Assembly (NCBI RefSeq): GCF_029892785.1
Contig: NZ_JARXXA010000003.1
Span: 248,001-312,000 of the forward strand
Direction of reading: 5' to 3'
Length of the DNA stretch: 64,000 bases
From: Parabacteroides sp. PH5-46
GTDB lineage: Bacteria; Bacteroidota; Bacteroidia; Bacteroidales; Tannerellaceae
In this document: positions 8,761-18,238 of the stretch, piece after piece
How the letters are laid out: each line of letters opens with the position of its first letter
Position numbering within the stretch: the stretch's first letter is position 1
Translations under genes and position numbers: made by a program
Notes under the pieces: generated by a model
Databases searched by the model: none
What the model saw: only the letters and a program-made list of their open reading frames with translations
Told to the model about the DNA's origin: nothing

Positions 8761-11310
8761 TTACTTTCCTTCTTTTATTACTTCTGTCGTAAGTTTCTGC
8801 TCGTCTTTGTCGAAACCTACTGATATGGTGTCACCTTCGCTAACGGATGCTTTGATGATCATTTCTGCCATTTCGTCTTCCAGATACTTTTGGATGGCGC
8901 GTTTCAGCGGACGGGCACCAAACTGTACGTCGTATCCCTTGGAGGCAATAAAGCCTTTTGCTTCTTCTGTAAGTACCAGCGAATAACCTAGTTTTCTTAC
9001 GCGATCATACAAGCCTTCCAACTCAATATCAATGATCTTGTAAATAGCCTCTTTATCCAGTTGGTCGAACATGACAATGTCGTCGATACGGTTCAGGAAC
9101 TCAGGCGCAAAGGCTTTGTTCAGTGCTTTCTGAATCACACTACGTGAGAAGTCCTTGTCTGTCTCTTCGGTACTCTTGGTGTTGAAACCGATACCTCTTC
9201 CGAAGTCTTTCAACTGGCGGGTTCCGATATTGGAGGTCAGGATCAGAATCGTATTTTTAAAATCGATCCGTCTGCCAAGACTGTCAGTCAGGCGCCCTTC
9301 ATCCAGTACTTGCAGCAGGATGTTGAATACATCCGGATGTGCCTTTTCTATCTCATCGAGCAAGACTACCGAATAGGGCTTCCGGCGTACCTTTTCAGTT
9401 AGCTGTCCGCCTTCTTCATACCCCACATATCCCGGAGGCGCTCCGATCAGACGTGAGACCGCAAACTTCTCGAGGTATTCACTCATGTCGATACGGATCA
9501 GTGAATCAGCCGAATCAAACAGATACTCAGCTAGTTTCTTAGCCAGGTGAGTTTTACCCACTCCCGTTGGCCCCAGGAACATAAAGGTACCTATCGGCTT
9601 GTTCGGATCTTTCAATCCTACCCGGTTACGCTGGATTGCTTTTACGATTTTACTTACTGCTTCATCCTGGCCTATTACCTTGCTTTTCAGCACTTCGCCC
9701 ATTTCCAGCAACTTCACATTCTCTGCCGTAGCAATCCGTTGAACGGGAACCCCTGACATCATGGCTACTACTTCGGCTACTTTTTCTTCGTCCACCGTCT
9801 CGCGATGTTCCTGCAATTCCTGTTCCCATTTAGCTTTTGCAGCTTCCAGTTGCAGCAGGAATTGTCTTTCTTTGTCGCGGAAGCTGGCTGCCAATTCGAA
9901 GTTCTGCGACTTAACAGCTGCCAGTTTTTCCGTTTTGGTATCTTCTATCTTAGCTTCCAGTTCCTCAATACTTTTCGGAACAATTATATTGGAGATATGT
10001 ACACGTGATCCGGCCTCGTCTAAAGCATCGATGGCTTTGTCGGGGAAGTTCCGGTCGCTGATATACCTTTCTGTCAGATTCACACAGGCTTTCAGGGCAT
10101 CTTCCGTATAAATTACGTTGTGATGTTCTTCGTAGCGAGGCTTGATGTTCTGAAGGATTTGCAAGGTTTCTTCCGCTGTTGTCGGATCAACGATAACCTT
10201 CTGGAAACGACGCTCCAAGGCACCGTCTTTCTCTATATTCTTCCGATATTCGTCTAATGTAGTGGCACCAATACATTGTATCTCTCCACGCGCCAATGCA
10301 GGCTTCAGCATGTTGGCAGCATCCATCGAACCGGAGGCAGAGCCTGCTCCTACAATGGTATGTATCTCGTCTATAAAGAGTATAATGTTCGGATTCTTAG
10401 ACAATTCGTTCAATATCGCTTTGATACGTTCTTCAAACTGTCCGCGATATTTAGTACCTGCTACCAATGAGGCCATATCAAGGCTTATCACTCTCTTGTC
10501 GAACAAGATACGGGATACTTTCCGCTGAATAATGCGGAGCGCTAAACCTTCTACAATAGCTGATTTACCAACCCCCGGCTCACCAATCAGTACGGGATTG
10601 TTCTTCTTACGACGGCTCAGAATCTGCGCCAGGCGCTCGATTTCTTTTTCACGGCCAACTATCGGATCCAGGCGATTTTCGGAAGCAGCCCGTGTCATAT
10701 CCGTCCCGAAATTGTCGAGTACCGGTGTATCATTAGGCGACTTGGCTTGCGATGTGCCGGGAGCACGGGAAGCCTCTCTTTTAGAGGAGAAACTGTCTTC
10801 TTCGTCATCGTCATCATCATCCGTGTAGCCGTCTGTTATTTCATCCGATTCGTCAAACTCAAGAAATTGGTTTTTATCTTCACTTTCATCTACCAATTTA
10901 TTATAGACGGAACGGTATGTAATACCTTTATCTCCCAGAACTTTAGCTGCTATATTGAACTCTTCTTTCAAGATCGCCAGCAACAAATGTTCCGTATCTG
11001 TTTCTTCGTTTTTAAACAGGCGGGCTTCCAGCATACTCATGCGTAAGACCCGTTCTGTCGTTTTTGTCAGAGCCAACTCTCCACCGGGCTCCGAGTCTAT
11101 GCCATTGCGTATATCTTCTTCGATTGTTTTCTTTATCTCGTATATATCGGCATTCAGTTCATGCAAAATCCGTACGGCATTTCCGCCTCCGTCGCGGATA
11201 ATCCCCAACATGAGATGCTCCGGCCCTATATAGCTGTTCTGAAGCCTAGCCGCTTCTTCTCTGCTATATTCCAGTACATCTATAAGTTTTTTTGAATAAT
11301 TATTTTTCAT
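8761..11310 (-). CDS. clpC: ATP-dependent Clp protease ATP-binding subunit ClpC
   Basis: Class I Clp/Hsp100 unfoldase of 849 residues that feeds proteins to ClpP. Order: double Clp-N domain ([14 protein letters not shown] and [12 protein letters not shown]), an acidic linker with a run of six Asp, first AAA+ module (Walker [10 protein letters not shown], Walker [14 protein letters not shown]), a UVR/coiled-coil segment in the middle, second AAA+ module ([24 protein letters not shown]) and the ClpB-D2-small domain. I chose MKNNYSKK at 11310; another ATG three codons upstream (11319) has AAAGGA nearer and is equally possible. The open frame back to 11430 is rejected because it runs into the palindromic array. 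Confidence 0.96.
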   Translation of the reverse strand: MKNNYSKKLIDVLEYSREEAARLQNSYIGPEHLMLGIIRDGGGNAVRILHELNADIYEIKKTIEEDIRNGIDSEPGGELALTKTTERVLRMSMLEARLFKNEETDTEHLLLAILKEEFNIAAKVLGDKGITYRSVYNKLVDESEDKNQFLEFDESDEITDGYTDDDDDDEEDSFSSKREASRAPGTSQAKSPNDTPVLDNFGTDMTRAASENRLDPIVGREKEIERLAQILSRRKKNNPVLIGEPGVGKSAIVEGLALRIIQRKVSRILFDKRVISLDMASLVAGTKYRGQFEERIKAILNELSKNPNIILFIDEIHTIVGAGSASGSMDAANMLKPALARGEIQCIGATTLDEYRKNIEKDGALERRFQKVIVDPTTAEETLQILQNIKPRYEEHHNVIYTEDALKACVNLTERYISDRNFPDKAIDALDEAGSRVHISNIIVPKSIEELEAKIEDTKTEKLAAVKSQNFELAASFRDKERQFLLQLEAAKAKWEQELQEHRETVDEEKVAEVVAMMSGVPVQRIATAENVKLLEMGEVLKSKVIGQDEAVSKIVKAIQRNRVGLKDPNKPIGTFMFLGPTGVGKTHLAKKLAEYLFDSADSLIRIDMSEYLEKFAVSRLIGAPPGYVGYEEGGQLTEKVRRKPYSVVLLDEIEKAHPDVFNILLQVLDEGRLTDSLGRRIDFKNTILILTSNIGTRQLKDFGRGIGFNTKSTEETDKDFSRSVIQKALNKAFAPEFLNRIDDIVMFDQLDKEAIYKIIDIELEGLYDRVRKLGYSLVLTEEAKGFIASKGYDVQFGARPLKRAIQKYLEDEMAEMIIKASVSEGDTISVGFDKDEQKLTTEVIKEGK

Positions 11311-11406
11311 ATTGATCATATATCCTTTGGCAAAATTAATAATCTTTTGCCTATATAACATCAAAATTCGTGCCAATGTTCTTGAAATTCGCAGATAAAG
11401 TAGTTG

Positions 11407-11494
11407 AAGTCCCACAACTGTTGAACTCATGTTCTACAGTTGTTGAATTCGTGTTCAACAGTTGTAGAACACATGTTCAACATATGTGGGACTT
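11407..11494. repeat. array A: eight alternating 11-nt words (88 bp), capped
   Basis: The stretch divides exactly into eight 11-mers that alternate in orientation. Read outward from each junction, the six inner words fit NTGTWGAAYWY (for example CTGTTGAACTC, CTGTAGAACAT, TTGTTGAATTC). The first word (on the minus strand, TTGTGGGACTT) and the last (ATGTGGGACTT) are a different cap word, TGTGGGACTT, so the array has 10-bp perfect terminal inverted repeats. The same word, cap, count and length recur at 59326-59413. Confidence 0.92.
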
Positions 11495-11645
11495 TTATTG
11501 CATCGAAAGAACACACTTTATATCACGCTTCTGGCTGTACAACTTGGTTGCCAACGATTGCTTTAGTGATTATATCAAAATAAGATAAAAAAAACAGATA
11601 AAATTTTTGTATTTGAAATATATTGTCTTTATTTGCGTTTGAATT

Positions 11646-11671
11646 AAACAAGTGTTTAGAACGAGTGTTTA
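11646..11671 (+). promoter_or_regulatory. putative TetR operator, tandem 13-nt repeats
   Basis: AAACAAGTGTTTA and GAACGAGTGTTTA lie head to tail, each with an AAAC/GAAC...GTTT dyad, ending 1 nt before the tetR start codon. A related perfect dyad lies before the next gene at 12323-12341, which supports autoregulation plus control of the neighbour. Confidence 0.6.
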
Positions 11672-11672
11672 A

Positions 11673-12290
11673 ATGGAGGTAAAACAAAATTCATCGGAAG
11701 TTAAGGAGCGGATCATGGATGTGGCTCGTGATCTGTTCATTAAGAATGGGTACAAGGGGACGAGTGTACGTGATATAGCTTCGGCATCGGGTACAAATGT
11801 TGCGATGGTGAACTACTATTTTCATTCAAAGTATAACTTGTTCGAGATTATTTTTGAAGAGGCTTTCAGTCGTTTCCAGCAACGGATTTTTTCTACCTTG
11901 GACGCTGATCTGCCTTTTTTTGTGTTGATTGAAAAAATTATTCATTCTTATTACGAAATGTTGCAGGAATATCCTCAGATTCCGATTTTTATCCTTAATG
12001 AGGTAAACCAAAATCCGGAGCGGCTTTCGGAACGGATCAGAGAGTTTGGCCCTTACCAGTTGTTCTTGAAAATGGCAACAAGGATCAATGAAGAGGTGGA
12101 GAAGGGAACCATCAAGCCTACGCCGCCTTTAGACTTTCTGCTGAATATTCTCTCTCTTTGTATTTTCCCTTTTATTTTTCGCAATTTCGGGTCCAATGTA
12201 GCGAATGTTTCAGACGAAGAATATACGAAAATGCTTAACAATCATAAAGACTATGTCGTACAATTTGTAATCAATTCATTGAAACAATAA
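11673..12290 (+). CDS. TetR/AcrR family transcriptional regulator
   Basis: A 205-residue one-component regulator. The N-terminal TetR helix-turn-helix is clear: RIMDVARDLFIKNGYKGTSVRDIASASGTNVAMVNYYFHSK (in two pieces, roughly residues 13-53). The rest is an all-helical ligand-binding/dimerisation domain without recognisable ligand specificity. It precedes the large activase gene on the same strand by 66 nt, and both genes have AAAC...GTTT dyads at their starts. It probably represses itself and that gene in response to a small molecule, perhaps an acyl-CoA or fatty acid; the ligand is a guess from context. Confidence 0.93.
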   Translation: MEVKQNSSEVKERIMDVARDLFIKNGYKGTSVRDIASASGTNVAMVNYYFHSKYNLFEIIFEEAFSRFQQRIFSTLDADLPFFVLIEKIIHSYYEMLQEYPQIPIFILNEVNQNPERLSERIREFGPYQLFLKMATRINEEVEKGTIKPTPPLDFLLNILSLCIFPFIFRNFGSNVANVSDEEYTKMLNNHKDYVVQFVINSLKQ

Positions 12291-12322
12291 ATCATTAACA
12301 ATAAGTAATTTTTTGCTTTTAT

Positions 12323-12341
12323 ATTAAACGTAATGTTTAAT
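12323..12341 (+). promoter_or_regulatory. putative TetR operator before the activase gene
   Basis: ATTAAAC-GTAAT-GTTTAAT is a perfect 7-bp inverted repeat around 5 nt. It abuts a strong Shine-Dalgarno-like GAGGAGGAG (12342-12350) that is followed 6 nt later by the ATG at 12357. The half-site matches that at the tetR start. Confidence 0.6.
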
Positions 12342-12356
12342 GAGGAGGAGTCTGTC

Positions 12357-15300
12357 ATGAAAGTCAAAAAAAGTATCTGTAGGATAGGAGTCGATGTGGG
12401 CTCTACTACATTAAAAATCATTATTCTAAACCCTTCAGGAGATGTCGTTTACAACGTGTACCGGCGGCATAAGGCAAGTATAAACAACGTCTTTGCCGAG
12501 GAACTGAGCAACATTGTCCAACAATTTCCCGACACTGATTTTACACTGCATATTACCGGCTCGGCAGGTATGGGTATTTCTGAACGAACGGGTGTTCCCT
12601 TCCTGCAGGAAGTGGTAGCTTCCGTCAGGGTAGTAGAAACCAGGTATCCTGATACGCATACCCTGATTGATCTGGGGGGCGAGGATGCCAAGATCGTATT
12701 TTTCCAGTCCGGGCGGCAGCCGGATATCCGGATGAATGGAAGTTGCGCCGGAGGTACAGGGGCCTTTATAGATCAGATGGCCGACCTGATGAATATTTCG
12801 GTGGAACAACTGGGACAAGAGGGCTTGCAATACGAAACGATCTATCCGGTAGCTTCTCGCTGTGGCGTATTTGCCAAGACGGATGTTCAGAACCTGATCA
12901 GCCGGAACATCCCTAGGCCGGATGTAGCCATGTCAATTCTTCATACAGTAGCCTTGCAGAGTATTACATCGCTGGCAAGAGGGGTAGATATTCTGCCTAA
13001 AATTCTTTGTATAGGAGGGCCTTTGACGTTTATCCCGGCTTTGCGGAATGCCTTTAAGGATATCCTGAAAGTGGATGATCAGGACTTGTTTTTGCCCGAA
13101 AATAGTGAGTATTTCCCTGCCTGGGGAGCTGCTTTGTATGAGGTAGAAGATGATGTAGTCTGTGATTTACAAGAGCTGACTCAGAAACTGCTTCATACTG
13201 AAAACGAACGGAAGGATACTCTTCCAGCCTTGTTTGATAGCGAGGAAGCTTACGATAACTGGAAAAAAACACGTAAAATAACCCATCTGAAAAAAGCGCC
13301 TCTGGGACGTGAAAAGGAGATCAGCTGCTATATGGGGATTGACTCGGGCTCTACTACGACGAAAATCCTAATTATGGATGAAGAGGCTCGCCTGGTCTAC
13401 ACCTTCTATGACAAGAATGAAGGAAATCCACTGAAAAAAGTAGTGGAAGGCCTAACGCAATTTTACGATGAAGCAAAACAAAAAGGCGTAAAGGTACATA
13501 TACTGTCTTCTGCCACAACAGGATATGGTGAAGACTTGATCAAGTCGGCTCTTGGACTTCCGTACGGAATTGTTGAGACAATGGCACATCTTTCCGGTGC
13601 ACAGTATGTGGATCCGGAAGTGTCTTTCGTGCTTGACATCGGTGGACAGGATATGAAGTCTCTTTTCATTGATAAAGGGGTGATTTCCAATATAGAGATC
13701 AATGAGGCCTGCTCTTCGGGTTGTGGTTCGTTCTTGCAGAACTTTGCATCCACCATGAATCTGAGTATGAATGACTTTACACGCGAGGCCTGTCTCTCGA
13801 AAGAGCCTTCGGACCTGGGTTCGCGCTGTACGGTATTTATGAATTCCAAGGTGAAACAATCGCTTCGTGAGAATGCCGGACTGGGGAATATTTCTGCCGG
13901 ATTGGCTTATTCTGTCATGAAGAACTGCCTCTTTAAGGTGTTGAAGATGTCAAACCTCAATCGGATGGGCGAACATATTGTAGTACAGGGAGGTACCTTT
14001 CGCAACGACGCAGTGTACCGTGCTCTGGAAGTACTCTCCGGAAAATCCGTTAGCTCTACCGATTATCCGGAGTTGATGGGTGCTTTTGGGGCTGCATTAT
14101 ATGCCCGCAAAATGTGGCAGACAAACAAAAATATACCTGCATTTGCCGGTGTAGAACAGCTCCCGGATGTGGAGGCTATAGAGACGAAAGAGCTACATTG
14201 TAAGGGATGTACAAACAAGTGTTCGGTATTACGTTTCCGCTTTGATAACGGGAATGTGAGCTATGCCGGAAATAAATGTGAAAAGGTATTCTATAATAAG
14301 AATCATGCTCCGCAGAAGGGTTATAATGCCTTCGATTGGAAAAATAGTCTGCTGTTTGACAGGGCAGGAGAGAAGCCTCAAACAACATCAGCTCTACGGA
14401 TCGGTATTCCACGAGTGCTGAATATGTTTGAAAACTTCCCTTTCTGGCATACCTTGTTTACAAACTGTGGACTGGAGGTCGTATTGTCTCCCGAATCTAC
14501 TTTCTCGCTTTATCAACGAGGGGTAGGTAGTGTGATGTCTGACAATATCTGTTTTCCTGCCAAACTGGCGCACGGACACATACTGGCCTTGGTTGACGAG
14601 AAGGTGGATCGTATCTTCTATCCGATGATCACTAAGGAAGAAAAAGAATTCGGAGGTTCTACCAATTCGTTCAACTGCCCGGTAGTGAGCGGTTATCCGG
14701 ATGTAATCCGCAGTTCGATGGATCCGGAAGATAAATACGGCATACCTCTGGACAAGCCGGTAATTAATTTTACCAATAAGAAGATTTTAAAAGAGGCATG
14801 TGCTACCTATCTCTACTCTTTAGGCATTACAAAAGATGTGTTTGAATCAGCCTTTGAGAAGGCTATGAAAGAAGGAACTACTTTTAAAGATACCCTGCGA
14901 AACGAACAAAAAGAACGGCTGGATAAAGCTGTACAGAACAACGAATGGGCTTTTATTGTAGCCGGACGCCCGTATCATACGGACTCGCTGATCCACCAGA
15001 AAGTAGGTCAGATACTATCAGATCTGGGCATCCATGTCTTTACGGATGATGTATTTCGTCAACCGAAAAGCGAAGGCTTTGGCAAATTGAAGATCGTATC
15101 CCAGTGGGCGTACCCCAACCGGGTAGTGCAGGCAGCTATGGAGGTGGCAAAACTTCCTCAAAACGTACAACTTGTACAGCTAAACTCCTTTGGGTGCGGG
15201 CCTGACTCTTTCTTTATGGACGAAACAGGCGATATTCTGAAACATGCTGGAAAGAACCATACGATCTTACGTATAGACGAGATATCCAGCTCTGGCTCTA

Positions 15301-16601
15301 TCCGCTTGCGTTTGCGCTCGTTGATCGAGTCGCTGCAATCCCTGTCTCCTGCTAAGCCGTTGTCTGTCGAGCCTTATGCCGGATACAATATCCCGTACAC
15401 TAAGGCCGACAAGAAAAAGACGATCCTGGTTCCCTGGTTTTCCGACTTTATTTCGCCCTTTATACCTGTTGTAGCAGAATTGGCAGGCTATCAGTTGGTG
15501 AATCTCCCTAAGTCATCAAAGGCTTCGGCTGATGCGGGTTTAAAGTATGGCAATAATGAGGTGTGCTACCCTTCTACGCTTGTTTTGGGGGATATTATCA
15601 TCGGTTTGCAATCGGGTAAATATGACCTGAATAATGTAGTGGTAGCCATTACGCAGACAGGTGGACAATGCCGTGCTACCAACTACCTGAGCCAGATAAA
15701 GACAGGACTTCAGAATGCCGGTTTTGCACAGATTCCGGTGGTGGTTATTTCGTCGGGCAAAGTATATCAGAATGAGCAGAAAGCCTTTAAAATACCACTC
15801 TTGAAGTTTGTCAATGTGTTGGTGTATGCTCTTTTATATGCCGATTCTTTGCAGAAGATGTATAGCTCGATGATCATCCGTGAAAAGAAGAGAGGGGATA
15901 CACAAGCACTCTTTGATTTCTATATAGAAAGAGGGATTGATGCCGTGAAGCAAAACAATGCGAAAGCGATCTTGCAACTAATGGAGCAGGCGGTAGCCGA
16001 CTTTAACCAGATCCCAGCTTACGAGCGGATCTACACCAAGATAGGCCTGGTAGGTGAAATATTTGTGAAATACAATAATTACGGACAAGCACATATCACG
16101 GAATGGCTCCGTTCTAAGGGAATGGAAGTTGTAACACCTCCTATCCTTGATTTCCTGATGCAGTATTTTGTTAATAGCGAAGTTAATATCGAGAACAAAG
16201 TAGACCGGGATACTTGGTTATCCCGCATGCTACGTCCGGTATTCCTCTCGTATATGAATAAGCGTATCAACGATATTGAGGCTATTATGCAAGACTTTAA
16301 GCTATATGAACCTACCGAGTCTATATTCAAAAAAGCAGAGTATGCAGCTGAAGTACTGGACCTTTCCAACCAGTTTGGCGAAGGCTGGATGATCGCTGCC
16401 GAGGTAGCTGTATATGCGCGTCACGGAGTGAATAGAGTAGTCTGTGTGCAACCCTTCGGCTGCATAGCCAACCATGTGGTAGCAAAAGGGATAGAAAAGC
16501 GTTTGAAGAAGCTATATCCTGATATGAGTCTGTTATACTTGGATATAGACGGAGGCATGGCGGAAGTAAACCTGCAAAACAGGCTTCACTTCATCATGTA
16601 A
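12357..16601 (+). CDS. fused acyl-CoA dehydratase activase / 2-hydroxyacyl-CoA dehydratase-like protein
   Basis: A 1414-residue protein. The start at 12357 is preferred over the in-frame ATG at 12333 because the latter lies inside the operator dyad and 12357 has a good ribosome binding site. Two ASKHA-type BcrAD/BadFG activase modules come first: GVDVGSTTLKI with NGSCAGGTGAF (about 1-280), and GIDSGSTTTKI with DIGGQDMKS and EACSSGCGSF (about 315-590). Each has the Cys that holds the inter-subunit [4Fe-4S] cluster in characterised activases. A DUF2229 segment (CKGCTNKC, near 620-900) and an HgdB-like dehydratase region follow. Known relatives use ATP hydrolysis to send a low-potential electron for radical dehydration; the substrate of these giant fusions is not established. 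Likely controlled by the upstream TetR. The 3' end overlaps the convergent epimerase by 16 nt. Confidence 0.88.
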   Translation: MKVKKSICRIGVDVGSTTLKIIILNPSGDVVYNVYRRHKASINNVFAEELSNIVQQFPDTDFTLHITGSAGMGISERTGVPFLQEVVASVRVVETRYPDTHTLIDLGGEDAKIVFFQSGRQPDIRMNGSCAGGTGAFIDQMADLMNISVEQLGQEGLQYETIYPVASRCGVFAKTDVQNLISRNIPRPDVAMSILHTVALQSITSLARGVDILPKILCIGGPLTFIPALRNAFKDILKVDDQDLFLPENSEYFPAWGAALYEVEDDVVCDLQELTQKLLHTENERKDTLPALFDSEEAYDNWKKTRKITHLKKAPLGREKEISCYMGIDSGSTTTKILIMDEEARLVYTFYDKNEGNPLKKVVEGLTQFYDEAKQKGVKVHILSSATTGYGEDLIKSALGLPYGIVETMAHLSGAQYVDPEVSFVLDIGGQDMKSLFIDKGVISNIEINEACSSGCGSFLQNFASTMNLSMNDFTREACLSKEPSDLGSRCTVFMNSKVKQSLRENAGLGNISAGLAYSVMKNCLFKVLKMSNLNRMGEHIVVQGGTFRNDAVYRALEVLSGKSVSSTDYPELMGAFGAALYARKMWQTNKNIPAFAGVEQLPDVEAIETKELHCKGCTNKCSVLRFRFDNGNVSYAGNKCEKVFYNKNHAPQKGYNAFDWKNSLLFDRAGEKPQTTSALRIGIPRVLNMFENFPFWHTLFTNCGLEVVLSPESTFSLYQRGVGSVMSDNICFPAKLAHGHILALVDEKVDRIFYPMITKEEKEFGGSTNSFNCPVVSGYPDVIRSSMDPEDKYGIPLDKPVINFTNKKILKEACATYLYSLGITKDVFESAFEKAMKEGTTFKDTLRNEQKERLDKAVQNNEWAFIVAGRPYHTDSLIHQKVGQILSDLGIHVFTDDVFRQPKSEGFGKLKIVSQWAYPNRVVQAAMEVAKLPQNVQLVQLNSFGCGPDSFFMDETGDILKHAGKNHTILRIDEISSSGSIRLRLRSLIESLQSLSPAKPLSVEPYAGYNIPYTKADKKKTILVPWFSDFISPFIPVVAELAGYQLVNLPKSSKASADAGLKYGNNEVCYPSTLVLGDIIIGLQSGKYDLNNVVVAITQTGGQCRATNYLSQIKTGLQNAGFAQIPVVVISSGKVYQNEQKAFKIPLLKFVNVLVYALLYADSLQKMYSSMIIREKKRGDTQALFDFYIERGIDAVKQNNAKAILQLMEQAVADFNQIPAYERIYTKIGLVGEIFVKYNNYGQAHITEWLRSKGMEVVTPPILDFLMQYFVNSEVNIENKVDRDTWLSRMLRPVFLSYMNKRINDIEAIMQDFKLYEPTESIFKKAEYAAEVLDLSNQFGEGWMIAAEVAVYARHGVNRVVCVQPFGCIANHVVAKGIEKRLKKLYPDMSLLYLDIDGGMAEVNLQNRLHFIM

Positions 16602-17608
16602 TCGTTGAACCAGTCGATGAACAGAGGGATGCCTTCCTGTATGGAAACCTTCGGTGCATACTGAATATACTCCTGCAAGCGGCTTGTATCTGCATAGGTA
16701 ATATGCAGGTCGCCCGCTTGCATGGGAAGCATCTGGCAGACAGCTTTCTTTCCGATACTTTGCTCCAGTATAGCGATGAAGTCCATCAAGTGTACGGGTT
16801 TGGAGTTTCCGATATTAAATACCTGGTAATACGGATGCTCCGTTTTCTTTCCCGGGGCTTGGGGTAGTAGTCCGATTATCCCGTTTACGATATCGTCAAT
16901 ATAGGTGAAATCCCGGGATAGGTCGCCATGGTTAAATACGCGAATGGGTTGGTCTTCATAGATAGCTTTGGCAAATAATATGGGTGCCATATCCGGCCTT
17001 CCCCAAGGGCCATACACAGTAAACAGCCGGACGCCTGTAGAGGGCAACTGGAACAGGTGGCTATACGAATGAGCCAGCAGCTCGTTGCTCTTTTTAGTTG
17101 CAGCATACAGGCTTGCCGGATAATCGGTATTGTCTTGCTCTGAGAACGGTACCTGCTTACTGTTTCCATATACGGAAGAGCTGGACGCATAGACCAGATG
17201 CTTTACCTTGTGATGCCTGCAACACTCCAGGATATTCATAAAGCCTACTACATTGGACTGGATATATTCCCCGGGATGATCGATAGAGTAGCGTACGCCT
17301 GCTTGCGCTGCCATATTGATCACATAATCAAAATTATATTCACTAAACAGTCGGTACAAGCGTTCATAATCCGATATATCAATCTGATAAAAGCAATAGT
17401 TGGGATGAAGGCTGCTAACAGTTGCTTTGTCGGGGCTGATATCATCCTTAGATATACCAGACTCTTGCAAACGGGCATACTTCAGATTTACATCATAATA
17501 GCTACTGATGTTGTCTATGCCTACGATTTCCGTATCATCCCTTAGAAGCAGTTTTTTTACCAGATGGAAACCAATAAAGCCTGCGCTACCTGTTACTAAT
17601 ATCCTCAT
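16586..17608 (-). CDS. UDP-glucuronate 4-epimerase (NAD-dependent epimerase/dehydratase)
   Basis: Extended SDR of 340 residues expected to convert UDP-glucuronate to UDP-galacturonate in the cytosol. N-terminal TGSAGFIGFHL binds NAD; YASSSSVYG and SLYAATKKSNELLAHSYSH carry the catalytic Ser/Tyr/Lys; FTVYGPWGRPDMAPILF is the hallmark of the glucuronate 4-epimerase clade rather than of GalE. Its 5' end overlaps the LAB_N gene by 23 nt, so translation is probably coupled. It is the last gene of a five-gene minus-strand cluster and would supply the sugar nucleotide for the transferases. Confidence 0.88.
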   Translation of the reverse strand: MRILVTGSAGFIGFHLVKKLLLRDDTEIVGIDNISSYYDVNLKYARLQESGISKDDISPDKATVSSLHPNYCFYQIDISDYERLYRLFSEYNFDYVINMAAQAGVRYSIDHPGEYIQSNVVGFMNILECCRHHKVKHLVYASSSSVYGNSKQVPFSEQDNTDYPASLYAATKKSNELLAHSYSHLFQLPSTGVRLFTVYGPWGRPDMAPILFAKAIYEDQPIRVFNHGDLSRDFTYIDDIVNGIIGLLPQAPGKKTEHPYYQVFNIGNSKPVHLMDFIAILEQSIGKKAVCQMLPMQAGDLHITYADTSRLQEYIQYAPKVSIQEGIPLFIDWFNDYMMK

Positions 17609-18230
17609 GCTGTTTTTTGTTTGCTAAATATAAATTACGGGAGTAGGTGAAGAAACCTACGCTCTGCCCGATGATCAGTACCGGATCTTTCCGGAAGATC
17701 CCATATATGATGATACAGGACGAACCAATCAGGCTCAGTATCCAGAAGTTTGCCGGAAGTAAGGATTCACCTTTCGATCTGGAATACCACCATTGATAGA
17801 TGAAGCGGAAGGAGAAGATAATCTGTCCCAGCGAACCAAAGGCCAGCCAGAGCAACGGAATATTTCCATCAAACAACTTTCCGATGTTTGCCTCCAGCCG
17901 GAAAGCAAACATACCAAAGGCTACTATGGGGGTAAGCAAAATGATTATGCGAACAGGCAAATAGATCTTTTTCCACCCATCCTGGGCATTAATATTCCAG
18001 ACGTAAATGTAGTAGGAAAACAGCTGCCCCAGTATAATAGCGAAGTCTCCTCTCAGCCAGCCGTAAACGGAGAGTAGGAAAGAAGCCAGCAAGCTCAGCT
18101 GCCAGTATATCATGGGAGATACGACTTTGCCTGACTTTTCCGACATCACCCATTGGATCAGCATTCGCGCAGAGAACAGCCCCTGTGCCAGAAAACCCAA
18201 ACCAAAATACCATATGTGCTCCACTTCCAC
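17586..18230 (-). CDS. LAB_N (lipid-A-disaccharide synthase N-terminal domain) membrane protein
   Basis: A 214-residue integral membrane protein built of two homologous LAB_N units of three helices. The first contains GLGFLAQGLFSARMLIQW and YWQLSLLASFLLSVYGWLRGDF, the second FGSLGQIIFSFRFIYQWW and FWILSLIGSSCIIIYGIFRKDP. Standalone LAB_N proteins resemble small transporters or flippase partners and are often encoded next to GT2 and ArnT-like genes, as here. A role in moving or presenting a polyprenyl-phosphate sugar is an inference from context. It overlaps the epimerase gene and starts 8 nt after the GT2 stop. Confidence 0.88.
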   Translation of the reverse strand: MEVEHIWYFGLGFLAQGLFSARMLIQWVMSEKSGKVVSPMIYWQLSLLASFLLSVYGWLRGDFAIILGQLFSYYIYVWNINAQDGWKKIYLPVRIIILLTPIVAFGMFAFRLEANIGKLFDGNIPLLWLAFGSLGQIIFSFRFIYQWWYSRSKGESLLPANFWILSLIGSSCIIIYGIFRKDPVLIIGQSVGFFTYSRNLYLANKKQHEDISNR

Positions 18231-18238
18231 TTGCTGCC

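Larger units (their letters stand above)
11311..11672. other. divergent intergenic region clpC / tetR
   Basis: This 362-bp region separates clpC (leftward) from the TetR gene (rightward). It holds the clpC upstream region, the 88-bp palindromic array at 11407-11494, an AT-rich stretch, and the tandem operator-like repeats at 11646-11671. No further gene is supported. Confidence 0.8.

Noticed and set aside
11311-11430. N-terminal extension of ClpC
   Set aside because: The added residues are not ClpC-like and the frame runs into palindromic array A.
11407-11494. CRISPR array
   Set aside because: The repeated words are contiguous, alternate in strand and leave no unique spacers; no cas genes are in the window.
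12333-12356. Upstream ATG for the activase gene
   Set aside because: It lies inside the operator dyad; the ATG at 12357 has GAGGAGGAG at correct spacing and begins the conserved protein.
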